This document shows positions 27,891-36,581 of a stretch of DNA of 64,000 bases, piece by piece; position 1 is the first letter of the stretch, and each line of letters begins with the position of its first letter. This stretch comes from Paracoccaceae bacterium. GTDB lineage: Bacteria > Pseudomonadota > Alphaproteobacteria > Rhodobacterales > Rhodobacteraceae. The DNA is taken from assembly GCA_002709405.1 (NCBI GenBank), contig PAQV01000045.1:1-64000 (forward strand). The letters run 5' to 3'. The notes beneath the pieces are model-generated. The model searched no databases and was not told the DNA's origin. It saw only the letters and a program-made list of their open reading frames with translations. Both the position numbers and the translations under genes were made by a program.

Positions 27891-28670
27891 TCACACCTTC
27901 AACGTCGGCAGGCCCAGGTCGAACACCGTGGTGCCCTTGCTGTCCAGCAGGGCCGTGTCGACCAGTTCGGTCATCAGGCGCCGGGCGCCGATGGCATCGC
28001 CGGCCTCGATCCGTTCAAAGACGGCGGCATGTTCGTTGACCGGGTTGCGCGTGTGCGGGTTGGGCATGTCGCGGTAGCGGAAGGCCGTCGTGTAGGCCAC
28101 CGCCGCGCAGATGCCGGTTTCGAGCGACAAGAGCACCGGGTTGTGCGAGGAAATCAGGATCGCCCGGTGAAAGCTGGCATCGGCCATGTGCCAGCTGTCC
28201 TCGGTCATGTCGCAATAGCGCATCGCGTGCAGGGCATCGCGGAACAGCTGCAAATCCTCCTCGGTCCGCCGCTCGGCCGCAAAGGCCGCGGCGGGCGGTT
28301 CGATCATCGCCCGCATTTCATAAAGCGAGCGGATGTACCAATCGGGCGGCGCGCCGCTTTCGAAGCTCCAGCGCACGACGTCCGGGTCCAGCAGCGACCA
28401 TTTCTCGCGCGGGGCCACGCGGGATCCGGACCGGGTGCGCGTGATCACCATGCCCTTGCCCGCCAGACGCCGCAACGCCTCGCGGTAGGCGCCCCGGGAC
28501 ACCCCCGTTTCGGCGATGAAATCCATTTCCTTGGGGATCGGCTGGCCCACGTCGTAGACCCCGGTCACGATCTGCCGGCCCAGCCAGTCGGCGATGGATT
28601 CGTTCTTGCGCTGTTCGGGGCGCGCACTGGCATCGAATGTGACAGGGCTGCCAGAGGATGTCTGAACCAT
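27891..28670 (-). CDS. GntR-family (FadR/FCD-type) transcriptional regulator
   Basis: A 259-residue regulator. Winged helix: IPKEMDFIAETGVSRGAYRE followed by ALRRLAGKGMVITRTRSGSRV (about 44-82); LLDPDVVRWSFE then leads to the FCD domain, a linker common in regulators of sugar and sugar-acid catabolism. The FCD domain has the His residues ADASFHRAIL and RNPVNEHAAVFERI used for metal binding in the family. It faces the end of the arabinofuranosidase operon, whose promoter has a TTGTCnGACAA palindrome of the kind bound by this family, so it is the best local candidate for its control. That pairing is inference. Confidence 0.9.
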   Translation of the reverse strand: MVQTSSGSPVTFDASARPEQRKNESIADWLGRQIVTGVYDVGQPIPKEMDFIAETGVSRGAYREALRRLAGKGMVITRTRSGSRVAPREKWSLLDPDVVRWSFESGAPPDWYIRSLYEMRAMIEPPAAAFAAERRTEEDLQLFRDALHAMRYCDMTEDSWHMADASFHRAILISSHNPVLLSLETGICAAVAYTTAFRYRDMPNPHTRNPVNEHAAVFERIEAGDAIGARRLMTELVDTALLDSKGTTVFDLGLPTLKV

Positions 28671-29152
28671 GTTCCCAGTCTACCGGGCGCGCTCTTGCGG
28701 TCAAATGCGTCCTGACCGCGCGCCCGCCCGCAAGGCCGCCCCGGCAGCAAGACCCCGCGCCTGGTCCTACGATTGCCGTATCATGGGGCAGATATCCCAG
28801 GGTCGCAGGTGGCGCGACAGGAAGGACAGCATGCGCGGCACGATGGCCGCGCGATCCCCGCCCGGAAGGCCTTGCTCGGCCCCGTCGATCGGATCCAGCT
28901 CGACCGCGACACCGGCGGCCTGCGGTTCGGTCACTGGCCCGGGCCTTGCTTTTCCAGATCAGCCATCGTTCACTTTCTCATCCCCGATCACGTGGCCGCG
29001 TTTATTATCGCGCCCTTGCAGGGACGCCCCTGGCCCGGACCCATGGCCCCACCTTTCAATTTGCGCCTTGCCCTGCTTTGGTTCGCATTATCGACAATGG
29101 TTTTCCAGGAACGGTGCCGCCCCACCCACTCCCGGCCACACCAGTTTCGGAT
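28671..29152. other. Intergenic stretch, no intact gene
   Basis: Overlapping short frames on both strands show no recognisable domain. A GTG-started minus-strand frame ending near 28767 (TEPQAAGVAVELDPIDGAE at its start) could be a leftover gene end but matches nothing I recognise. Near 29083-29098 GTTCGCATTATCGA may be half of an IclR-type operator for the broken gene that follows. Confidence 0.5.
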
Positions 29153-29554
29153 GACGATGACCAGGACCACCAGCAAGACCGCCTCCCAACCGAAAGAGCT
29201 GATCGGCTCGTTGGTGCTCGGGCTGAACATCATCCTCGCCGTCAACCGGGCCGACCCTGAAATGACCATGACCCAGGTCGCCGAGAAGACCGGCATGGGC
29301 CGGGCCTGTTCGCGGCGCCACCCGCTGACCCTGGCCCGTATAGACATGACCCCGGCCGGCGAGAATGGCATCACCACCTTCGATGGCCTGCGCGCGGAAC
29401 TGGCCCGGATCCGAAGCCGGGGCTACGCGGTGCTCGACCAGGAAATGCGGATGGGCATCCGGTCGCGGGGGTGACCTCGATCAACGAGATGATGGCCGGG
29501 GCCTTCCCCGAAATGAAGCTGGGCGCCGAGGAGCTGACCGGCACCCTGACCTGA
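29153..29554 (+). pseudogene. Remnant of an IclR-family regulator
   Basis: The N-terminal helix-turn-helix of an IclR regulator is readable (SLVLGLNIILAVNRADPEMT then MTQVAEKTGMGRACSRRHPL), but it jumps straight to a C-terminal fragment of the sensor domain (FDGLRAELARIRSRGYAVLD, EMRMGIRS), losing most of about 130 residues. A frameshift near 29470 moves the last part (VTSINEMMAGAFPEMKLGAE) into the next frame, ending at a stop at 29554. An intact IclR gene is about 250 codons; only about half survives. Non-functional by all appearances; it opens the decayed block that runs to 41138. Confidence 0.85.
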
Positions 29555-29593
29555 CCCTCCGAAAACGGATCAGCTAGCGGAGCAGGCAAAGGA

Positions 29594-30607
29594 TCAGGCA
29601 ACATGGCAGACCACCAGGTGGCCGCTTTCCAACGCGTGCTGACGCGGCGGTTCGGTGCGGCAGCGGTCCTGGACCAGCGGGCAGTGCTCGCAGAAGCGGC
29701 AGCCAGAAGGCAGGGTCAGCGGGCTGCCCAGCTCTCCGCGGATGCCTTGGACGGTGGCCTTGGCCCCGGGCGTCACCTGCGGAACCGGCACGGCTTTCAG
29801 CAGCGCGCGGGTATAGGGATGGCTGGGCGTGTCGTAGATCTGGTTGCCCTCGCCGAGTTCCTCGATGACCCCCAGGTGCATCACCGCGACCCGGTCCGAC
29901 ATGTGCCGCACCACGGCCATGTCGTGCGAGATGAACAGGTAGGTCAGATCCCGTCCGCGCTGCAACCGCTTGAGAGGATTGATGATCTGGGCCTGGATGG
30001 AGACATCCAGCGCCATGGTCGGTTCGTCCGCGATCTGCAGGTCGGGTTCGCCGATCAGGGCCATGGCGATCATCACCCGCTGGCGGATCGCCCCGGAAAA
30101 TTGGTGCGGATAGGCCGCCATCCGTTGCTCGGCCGCGGTGATGCTGACCTTGACCAGGGTCTCGACGGCCCGGGCCCGGGCCTCGCGCTTGGCCAGGCCG
30201 AAGTGTTCCATGGCCAGGGCGACCAGTTGCTTGCCCACCGTGATCAGCGGGTTCAGTGCGGTCATCGGATCCTGGAAGATCATCGCGATCCGCCGCCCCC
30301 GGATCTGGCGCATCTGGCGATGGCTGAGCGTGTTCAGGTCGAGACCGTCGAAGACGATGCTGTCCATGTGGCGCCGGCCCGGGTCGCGCACAAGGTCCAG
30401 AAGGCCCAGCACGGCGTTCGACTTGCCCGAGCCGCTTTCACCGACAAGGGCCACGGTCTCTCCGGGGGCCACGTCGAAGGACTGCCCGCGCACCATGCGC
30501 ACGGCGTCCGGGCCAGAGCCGAAGGTCACGTCCAGGTTACGCACGCTCAGCAGCGGGGCGTCGTCGGGGTCTTCGGGCGGGGTCTGCAGCACCTGGACCA
30601 CGGGCAC
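29594..30607 (-). CDS. Peptide/nickel-type ABC transporter ATP-binding protein (DppD/OppD), with altered motifs, probably decaying
   Basis: A 337-residue open frame of the DppD family: Walker [10 protein letters not shown] (56-64), [11 protein letters not shown]-loop, Walker [14 protein letters not shown]-loop FISHDMAV and the C-terminal oligopeptide segment [11 protein letters not shown]. Several invariant positions are changed: the ABC signature reads FSGAIRQR where the family has SGG, the residue after the Walker A Ser is Asn rather than Thr, and Walker B has TMALD for TTALD. The first about 12 residues ([10 protein letters not shown]) look like the start of a DUF1116 protein fused by deletion. 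No permease or intact binding protein is nearby. Best read as a degrading gene without a disabling stop yet. Confidence 0.75.
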   Translation of the reverse strand: MPVVQVLQTPPEDPDDAPLLSVRNLDVTFGSGPDAVRMVRGQSFDVAPGETVALVGESGSGKSNAVLGLLDLVRDPGRRHMDSIVFDGLDLNTLSHRQMRQIRGRRIAMIFQDPMTALNPLITVGKQLVALAMEHFGLAKREARARAVETLVKVSITAAEQRMAAYPHQFSGAIRQRVMIAMALIGEPDLQIADEPTMALDVSIQAQIINPLKRLQRGRDLTYLFISHDMAVVRHMSDRVAVMHLGVIEELGEGNQIYDTPSHPYTRALLKAVPVPQVTPGAKATVQGIRGELGSPLTLPSGCRFCEHCPLVQDRCRTEPPRQHALESGHLVVCHVA

Positions 30608-30654
30608 ATCTTGCGCGCGCAGGCCCTGGGCGAAAGCTGGGTGCCGATGTTCAT
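30590..30654 (-). pseudogene. 5' scrap of a DUF1116 (YahG/YlbE-like) gene fused to the DppD frame
   Basis: From the ATG at 30654 the frame reads MNIGTQ and is then shifted; the continuation [15 protein letters not shown] lies in the DppD frame. NIG-x-x-SFA-x-LR-x-Q-x-VPVVxV is how DUF1116 proteins next to FdrA begin. The remaining about 450 codons are absent and the DppD gene follows directly, marking a deletion end point. Confidence 0.6.
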
Positions 30655-30685
30655 GACGATCGGCGTGTCGCCGGTTGCGATCGGG

Positions 30686-31262
30686 TCAGGCGGGCTGGAC
30701 ATCAAGAGCGTCCAACAGGCGGGTGGCGAGGCACACGGCCTCGGCATTGGATCCGGCCACCAGCGCCCCGGCCGCGCACAGAGCGGCCACCTGCGCACCA
30801 TAGCCCTGCGGGCCGCCGCGCGTGCCGCAGAATGTCACGATCACCGGCAAGGACCGGCCGTTTGCAAAGCCCTGTTCAAGGGTCCGGGCCAGGTCCGAGG
30901 CCGGATCGTCATGCGCGCCGTAGCCCATCACCAGATCCAGCAGCAGAAGTGCCGTATCGGGATCGGCGGCCTCGGCCAGGATGCGCCGGTTGCGCGTATC
31001 CGGGTCGATCATCGGGTGGACGCGGCCTTCGGTGTCTGCGTCCTCGCCCAGGTCGTTCACGGCATGCCTCCGGCTGCGGAACGCATCCAACAGCTTCAGC
31101 GGCCCCTTGGCCAGGTCGGAGTGCACCGGACCCAGCCGGTCCCCAAGCAGGGCCAGCACCTAGGTGCCGCCGGCGCAGAGCCCGCGCGGGTAGGCCAGCC
31201 CGCTTGTCCGTCGTGCACCGGCGGCGGCCAGGGCGGCCTGCATGACCCGGACCTATTCGAAA
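30686..31262 (-). pseudogene. Remnant of fdrA (acyl-CoA synthetase-like FdrA protein), C-terminal part
   Basis: The minus strand reads LGDRLGPVHSDLAKGPLKLL, HPMIDPDTRNRRILAEAADP, LLLLDLVMGYGAHDDPASDL and VTFCGTRGGPQGYGAQ, a match to the C-terminal CoA-ligase-like half of FdrA. An in-frame stop lies just before VLALLGDRLG (about 31160), and a short upstream piece (AALAAAGARRTSGLAY, GLCAGGT) belongs to the same gene. The N-terminal half is gone. In intact bacteria fdrA is followed by DUF1116 genes, as the scrap at 30654 still shows. Confidence 0.75.
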
Positions 31263-31264
31263 AG

Positions 31265-31925
31265 CGGCACGTAGTCCTGCGAGTCGGGCCGGGTTTCGGC
31301 GGCGTCCTCCAGCAGGGCGGCCGTGCGGGCGGCCTCGTCGGGCAGGAACAGGAAGTGGATCTCGTCCAGGTGGGCGGGACCGGTGTTGCGCACCAGTTCA
31401 GGCGGCCAAGCGTAGTCGAGGTTGCGCGGGATCCCCAGCCGGTCGCTCTTGTCCCAGCGGTCGAAGAAGAACCCACGGGGGTCGTGAAGCCCGAGCCCTT
31501 ATGCCTCCACGGCCAAGGGCGACATGGGCGCCAGCCAGCCCTGGCTGAGCGCACGGAGAAACAGGGCATAGGGCCGGTTAAGCACGCCCTCGACGCGATG
31601 GGGCGCGATGACCTGCGTTCCAGGTAATTGTCCAGCAGGGACACGGCCAGTTGCGACCGGTTGGCCGGATCGCGCCCGGTCCAGCTAGGCCTTGACCGCC
31701 TGCGCGTCAAAGGGCGTACGATCGTGAGATGTCACGTCTTTGCGCAGATCGAAGGTATAGGTGCACTGATCCTCGGACAGGGCCCACCCGGTGGCCAGCC
31801 CCCGCAGCACGTCGCCCCGGTCGGTCTTGCGCACCAACGTGTCCAGGCAGCCCTGGGCGATCCGCAAGGCCGGCTTGGCCGCGCCCAGGTGCGGGTCGGC
31901 GTTGGACGGTTCATAATGGGCGCTC
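31265..31925 (-). pseudogene. Remnants of a peptide ABC transporter binding protein (family 5)
   Basis: Two or more frame-shifted pieces: an N-terminal fragment with EPSNADPHLGAAKPALRIAQ, RGLATGWALSEDQCTYTFDL and RKDVTSHDRTPFDAQAVKA (about 31685-31920), and a downstream fragment with LDEIHFLFLPDEAARTAALL (about 31330-31400). These are standard family 5 peptide-binding motifs. Stop codons and missing segments separate them. It was probably the partner of the DppD-type ATPase. Confidence 0.75.
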
Positions 31926-32756
31926 CGCCCGGCTTTTCGCAATCCGCCCGGCCCTTTCCCGACCCGATCCCGGGACGGGAGCTCGGCCATGCCTGCGGCC
32001 ATCACCTGTTCGGTGCGGCCTGCATCGGGGCGGCGGTCGGGCTGGCGCGCTGGCCGCAGGCGACCGGGGTGGAGGGACAGGTCCGGGTCTATGGTGCTTC
32101 GGCCGAGGAAGGCGCGGCGGGCAAGGCCTGCATGGCCCGGGCGGGGCTGTTCGACTCCCTGGACATTGCCCTGCACTGGCATCCCGACGACGTGAACGGG
32201 TCTGGCAAGGCCAGTCCCTGCCCAGCATCGGCACCCGCATCCGCTTTCACGGCACCAGCGCACACGCGGCCAATGCGCCCGAACAGGGGCGCTCGGTCCT
32301 GCACGCGGTCGAGGCGTTTCACCACATGGCCAGCCTCATGCGCGAGGTCGTCCAGCCCGGGCCCACATCCATTATATCGTGGCCCAGGGCGGCACCGCGC
32401 CCAATGTCATCCCCGACCTGGCCGACAGCCACATCGGCGTGCGCCATTACGATCCCGCCGTGGCGATGGACGTGCTGGAACGCCTGGAACGGGCGGCAGA
32501 AGGCGCGGCCATGGGCACGCGCACCCGGCCGCACACCTGGCAAACGGTGGCGGCCGGCGCGCATCCGATTGTCGACAAGGGCATGCGGCTGGCCGCCCGG
32601 GGACTGATGGCCACCGGCGCAGCCTTCCTGCGCTGGCCCGAGCTGATCGCCAGTGCGCGGGCCGATCATCCGATCCTGTCGGCGGGCCGGGCCTATCGCC
32701 CGATGATCCCAGACGGGCCGCCGCCCTTCGACCTATGCCTGCCCGAGGACGTCTAG
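31915..32756 (+). pseudogene. M20-family amidohydrolase (AbgB-like) with two frameshifts and a missing 5' end
   Basis: Three frames together spell one protein: GRELGHACGHHLFGAACIGA and RVYGASAEEGAAGKACMARA (to about 32200), then TRIRFHGTSAHAANAPEQGR and HAVEAFHHMASLMREVVQPG (to about 32360), then YIVAQGGTAPNVIPDLADSH up to the stop at 32756. The metal-binding HACGHH, EE and HAAN segments are those of M20D peptidases/aminoacyl hydrolases. Shifts near 32210 and 32363 and loss of roughly the first 100 codons make it non-functional. Its truncated 5' end abuts the truncated 5' end of the binding-protein remnant on the other strand. Confidence 0.85.
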
Positions 32757-34204
32757 AGCAGCCCGAAGTACTCGTGCTGCTCCCAATCCGACACGGTGCC
32801 CAGGTAGCGCGCCCATTCCGCCCGTTTCAGGGTCGAGACATAGCGCGTGAAGTCCGCCCCCAGCGCCCGGGCGAACAGCGAACCGCCCTCGAAGGCCGCC
32901 AGCGCATCGCCCATGTTGCGGGGCAAGGCGGGGGCATCGCTGTCATAGGGCGTGGCCACCGGCGCGGGCGCGGTCAGGCCCCGGTCGATGCCCGACAGGC
33001 CCCCCAGGATCTGGGCGGCGAACACGAAATACGGGTTTGCCGCCGGCTCGGCCACGCGGTTTTCGATGCGCGAGGCCGGATCCCCCGGGCCCATCAGCGC
33101 GCGGATCATCGCGCCCCGATTGTCGCGCCCCCACTGGATGCGGTCGGGGGCCAGCTGATAGGGCTGGTAGCGCTTGTAGCCGTTCACCGTCGGCGTCGTC
33201 AGCAGGCAGCTTTCGGCCGCATGATCCAGCAGCCCGGCAATCCAGGCCGAGGCCTCGTCCGTCAGGTCAGCCCCCTCGGGCATGAACAGGTTGCGCCCGG
33301 TCGTGGCGTCCACCAGCGACTGGTGCAGGTGCCAGCCGACCGAGGCGCCGCCCGCAATCGCCGGCCGGCACATGAAGGACGCGTGCAGGCCCTGGCGGGT
33401 GGCGACCTCCTTGGCCATGGCGCGCAGCATGATCATGGCGTCCGCCTGGGCCATGGCCCCCGCGGGGTCGAAGACGAACTCCACCTGGCCCGGGCCCATC
33501 TCGATTTCGACCGAGCGGACGGGCAGCCCCAGCCCCTGCGCCGCCCGGCGCAGGGCATCCAGCGCGGGTTCCATCCGGTCATAGGATGTTTCGGACAGGA
33601 AGTTGTACCCGGGGGCCAGCAGGTCGGTGTCGGGTGCCGCGTGGGGCATGCCGCTGTCGGTGTGGGCGAGGTGCGGATCGGTCATGCGGAACAGGTGGAA
33701 TTCGACCTCCAGCCCGAACGTCGCCTGCCAGCCCTTGGTCCCAAGCTGGTCGAGAGCCCACCGCAGCACGTTGCGCGGGGCAAAGGGCACTGGCCGGCCA
33801 TCGGTGAAGACCAGGTCGCAGAAGATCCAGGCCGAGTGCCCGGACCAGGGCAGCACCCGGAAGGTCGCCGGATCGGGCACCATCAGCATGTCGCCGGCCC
33901 CCTGCATCGCGCTGTCCCCCTGATCCCCGGACCAGACCGGAAAGGCCGTCCGCCCCGAGGTGTCCTTGAGCAACAGCGTCGACGGCGCGCCCAGCCCGGA
34001 GCGGAAAACCGACGGCAGGGCCCCGACCATCACCGTCTTGCCCCGCAGCACCCCGTGGGGGTCGGCAAAGAGGACCCGGACCGTCTCCAGGCCCTGTTCG
34101 GCCACAGTGGCCAGGACCTCTTCGGCGGCCGCAAGGGCCTCCGCATCCAGCAGGCCTTCACGCGCCAGCCGTCCCTCGGACAGCCGGTGATCTTCGGTCG
34201 TCAT
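32753..34204 (-). CDS. Glutamine synthetase-like gamma-glutamyl ligase (PuuA/GlnA4 type)
   Basis: A 483-residue ATP-dependent ligase of the glutamine synthetase fold. Active-site segments: FGLEVEFHLF, EIEMGPGQVEF, GWHLHQS, NGYKRYQP, NRGAMIRAL and RIENRVAEPAANPY. The N-terminal beta-grasp domain (VRVLFADPHGVLRGKTV) is present. ATG at 34204, 4 bp after the Rieske gene stop. Sequence features place it with the gamma-glutamyl-amine ligases rather than housekeeping GlnA. Coupled to a Rieske oxygenase, the pairing recalls aniline catabolism, where an amine is gamma-glutamylated before ring or N-dealkylating oxygenation; that reading is inference. All seen catalytic positions are intact. Confidence 0.9.
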   Translation of the reverse strand: MTTEDHRLSEGRLAREGLLDAEALAAAEEVLATVAEQGLETVRVLFADPHGVLRGKTVMVGALPSVFRSGLGAPSTLLLKDTSGRTAFPVWSGDQGDSAMQGAGDMLMVPDPATFRVLPWSGHSAWIFCDLVFTDGRPVPFAPRNVLRWALDQLGTKGWQATFGLEVEFHLFRMTDPHLAHTDSGMPHAAPDTDLLAPGYNFLSETSYDRMEPALDALRRAAQGLGLPVRSVEIEMGPGQVEFVFDPAGAMAQADAMIMLRAMAKEVATRQGLHASFMCRPAIAGGASVGWHLHQSLVDATTGRNLFMPEGADLTDEASAWIAGLLDHAAESCLLTTPTVNGYKRYQPYQLAPDRIQWGRDNRGAMIRALMGPGDPASRIENRVAEPAANPYFVFAAQILGGLSGIDRGLTAPAPVATPYDSDAPALPRNMGDALAAFEGGSLFARALGADFTRYVSTLKRAEWARYLGTVSDWEQHEYFGLL

Positions 34205-34208
34205 GGTC

Positions 34209-35531
34209 TTACCCCGGAATAGTCGCGTCCCAGGAACAGCCCTGCCGCCGCTCGGTGTCGCTGTCCACCCAGGCCTGCTGCCAGTCACCGTCCTGGGCGA
34301 TGGCATCGGTGGAAACGGGGCCGAAAATGGCCGAGGGTGCCACACCATTGCGCATCGGCATCTTGCTTTCATCGCCCGTTTCCACCGCCTCGATGGCCGC
34401 GCGCAGCAGGCGGCGATAGCGGATCAAGCCCACGTCGGACTTGCCCAGGTGCTCCTGCGTGCGGTCCTGGATGGCCCCCATGCTTTCCACGGCCCACTGG
34501 TCGTGCACGTTGATGTCCATGCCCATGCCCGTGTAGGTCTGGGTCCCCTGCTCTTCCGGGTCATAGCCGTAATTGTTGCGCTTGTTCTTCAGCGGAGCAT
34601 AGTCCGGCAGACGGTGTTCCTTCAGCCGCTGCTCGCGCATCAGCTCCTTGTTCACCGGTTCGCCGAACGAGGTAAACATCGAGTACCAGTAGCAATTCTC
34701 GTCGTCGATCGGCACGTGCCACTGGGTGATGGTCATTTCGCGCGACATCGGAATGCAGATCGCCTCGGGGAAGATCTGGTTGGTGATGCGCACGTGGGTC
34801 CGCCCGTCCTCCATGTGGCGCAGGGCGGTCAGGCGCAGGCCATAGTCGGTTTCGTCGACCTGGATTTCGGGGCGCGGATAGTCGCGCAGCAGCTTGGTCA
34901 TCGGGATGTCGGTGTTGGCCGCCTTGTCGCGGAACTGCTTGCCGTAGCTTTTGGACGTGTCCTCGTCGACAAGGAAGCGGTGCAGGAAGGAAGCATGCGC
35001 CGGGTCGATGCCCACTTCCATCGCCTGCAGCCAGTTGCATTCCCACAGGCCCTTGAAGGCAAAGACATGAGTCTCGGGGGCGCGGAAACAATCGAACTCG
35101 GGGAATTCCGGCGGCGCGCCCGGGCCCATGTAGGCGAAGATGATGCCGTTGCGCTCCTGGACCGGGTAGGACGTCGCCTTGATCTGCTCGTGCATCCGGC
35201 TGCCCTCCGGTTCGGCCGGTTGCTCGACGCACTGGCCGTCGCGGTTGAAATGCCAGCCGTGGAACGGGCAGCGCAGGCCGTTGTCTTCCAGCCGACCATA
35301 GCACATGTCCGCCCCCCGGTGCGGGCAATGGCGCTGGATCAGGCCCAGCTTGCCCTCTTCGTCGCGAAACAGCACCAGGTCCTCGCCCATCAGGCGCACG
35401 GGCACCACGGGACGGTTGCCCTTCAGCTCGTCCGACAGGGCCGCGGGCTGCCAGTAGCGGCGCAGCACGGCGCCGGCCTTCGATCCGGGGCCGACGCGGG
35501 TGATGGTGTCGTTCAGCTCTGCACTGATCAT
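34209..35531 (-). CDS. Rieske non-heme iron aromatic ring-hydroxylating oxygenase, alpha subunit
   Basis: A 440-residue oxygenase. The Rieske [2Fe-2S] ligands are Cys69 and His71 (CPHRG) with Cys88 and His91 (CPFHGWHF). The mononuclear iron site DPAHASFLH supplies the Asp-x2-His-x4-His ligands. C-terminal domain is of the phthalate 4,5-dioxygenase type. The ATG at 35531 begins MISAELNDTITRVGPGSKAG; the open frame beyond it has no domain. No reductase or ferredoxin gene is adjacent, so electron donors must come from elsewhere. It is cotranscribed with the glutamine-synthetase-like gene and divergent from an IclR regulator with a palindromic site between. Confidence 0.93.
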   Translation of the reverse strand: MISAELNDTITRVGPGSKAGAVLRRYWQPAALSDELKGNRPVVPVRLMGEDLVLFRDEEGKLGLIQRHCPHRGADMCYGRLEDNGLRCPFHGWHFNRDGQCVEQPAEPEGSRMHEQIKATSYPVQERNGIIFAYMGPGAPPEFPEFDCFRAPETHVFAFKGLWECNWLQAMEVGIDPAHASFLHRFLVDEDTSKSYGKQFRDKAANTDIPMTKLLRDYPRPEIQVDETDYGLRLTALRHMEDGRTHVRITNQIFPEAICIPMSREMTITQWHVPIDDENCYWYSMFTSFGEPVNKELMREQRLKEHRLPDYAPLKNKRNNYGYDPEEQGTQTYTGMGMDINVHDQWAVESMGAIQDRTQEHLGKSDVGLIRYRRLLRAAIEAVETGDESKMPMRNGVAPSAIFGPVSTDAIAQDGDWQQAWVDSDTERRQGCSWDATIPG

Positions 35532-35668
35532 GAGGGCGCTCCTGTGTGGCAGGCACGCGCCGGGACACAGGACATCGTCAAGCGGGATGAGGCCGGGGCA
35601 TTGCCCGGGACCGACCCATGAAGACCTGACCGTTGCGCGCCCGTTACGCTGGCTGCGGAAATAAGTCT

Positions 35669-35685
35669 TGCGCGATAATCGCACA
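35669..35685. promoter_or_regulatory. Candidate IclR operator between Rieske and iclR genes
   Basis: GCGATAATCGC (35672-35682) is a perfect palindrome about an A; extended by TG and CA it covers 17 bp with one mismatched pair. It lies about 138 bp from the Rieske start and 117 bp from the iclR-type start, suited to regulate both. Confidence 0.6.
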
Positions 35686-35801
35686 TATGGTTGATATTTA
35701 TCATGGTCCTTGCAGATACCGCCCATGTCAAGGCGGATTGGCGGGCCATGGGCCTGCGCGCGTGCAGCCGCCCGGGAAATGAGCACCACGAGAGGACACG
35801 C

Positions 35802-36581
35802 ATGGCCATCGCGGAACGGGACATGTCCCTGACCTTCCTGAAGGGCATGACTGTCCTGCAGGCGTTCAACGACGCCGGCCCCGCCCCCAGCCTGGCCGAC
35901 ATCGCACGCATCACCGGCTATGACCGGGCGATCACCCGGCGGCTGATCCTGACGCTGGTCCAGCTGGGCTACGTGGAAAAGGCCGACAACCGCTTTCACC
36001 TGACCCCGCGGGTCCTGGTGCTGGCGGGCGGGTTCCTGAGGGGCAACGACTTCGGGCGCCTGGTGCAGCCGGTGCTGAACATCTGCGCCTCGGAACTGGG
36101 CCATGCGGTGGCCCTGGCCATGGTCGACGCCGACCATGCCGTCTACGTCGCCCAGTCCACCCTGCAGAATTCGCGCTTCACCTTCGGGTTCACCGTGGGC
36201 AGCCGGATCCCGCTGATGCAGACCTCGATCGGGCGGATGCTGCTGGCCTGGGGCGATCCGGACTGGGCCGCCCAGGTCCTGCGCGAGGCGCCCGTCGATC
36301 CGGTGACGCGGGCGACCGAAACCGATCGCGACCGTATCGCAGACGCGGTGACCATCGCCGCCGACCAGGGTCATGCGCTGGTGCGCGACGAGTTCGAGGA
36401 CGGCATCACCGGGCTGTCCGTGCCCATCGGGTCGCGGGGCACCACCCGCGCCGCCCTGGGCCTGTCGGAACCCAACGAGACGCTGACCGAAGCCGAAATT
36501 CCCCGCCTTGTCGCCACCTTGCGCCGCTGCGCGGGCCAGTTGCGGCCGGGCTTTTCCCCCGCCGCCGGAGCCTATTCATGA
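35802..36581 (+). CDS. IclR-family transcriptional regulator
   Basis: A 259-residue regulator. Winged helix: SLADIARITGYDRAITRRLI followed by LVQLGYVEKADNRFHLTPRV; effector domain with VAQSTLQNSRFTFGFTVGSR, IPLMQTSIGRMLLAW and GITGLSVPIGSRG. The pattern fits the PcaR/PobR-type branch controlling aromatic-compound genes. Start ATG 35802 with AGAGGA upstream. The stop overlaps the next start (ATGA at 36578), and it diverges from the Rieske/ligase pair, its most likely target. Confidence 0.92.
   Translation: MAIAERDMSLTFLKGMTVLQAFNDAGPAPSLADIARITGYDRAITRRLILTLVQLGYVEKADNRFHLTPRVLVLAGGFLRGNDFGRLVQPVLNICASELGHAVALAMVDADHAVYVAQSTLQNSRFTFGFTVGSRIPLMQTSIGRMLLAWGDPDWAAQVLREAPVDPVTRATETDRDRIADAVTIAADQGHALVRDEFEDGITGLSVPIGSRGTTRAALGLSEPNETLTEAEIPRLVATLRRCAGQLRPGFSPAAGAYS

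Noticed and set aside
28773-29474. A 233-codon plus-strand frame
   Set aside because: Only its last third has meaning, as the IclR remnant; the first part is unsupported, so only the remnant is annotated.
30547-30801. An 84-codon frame containing MNIGTQ as a gene of its own
   Set aside because: The frame is FdrA/DUF1116 debris joined by a shift; listed as pseudogene scrap instead.
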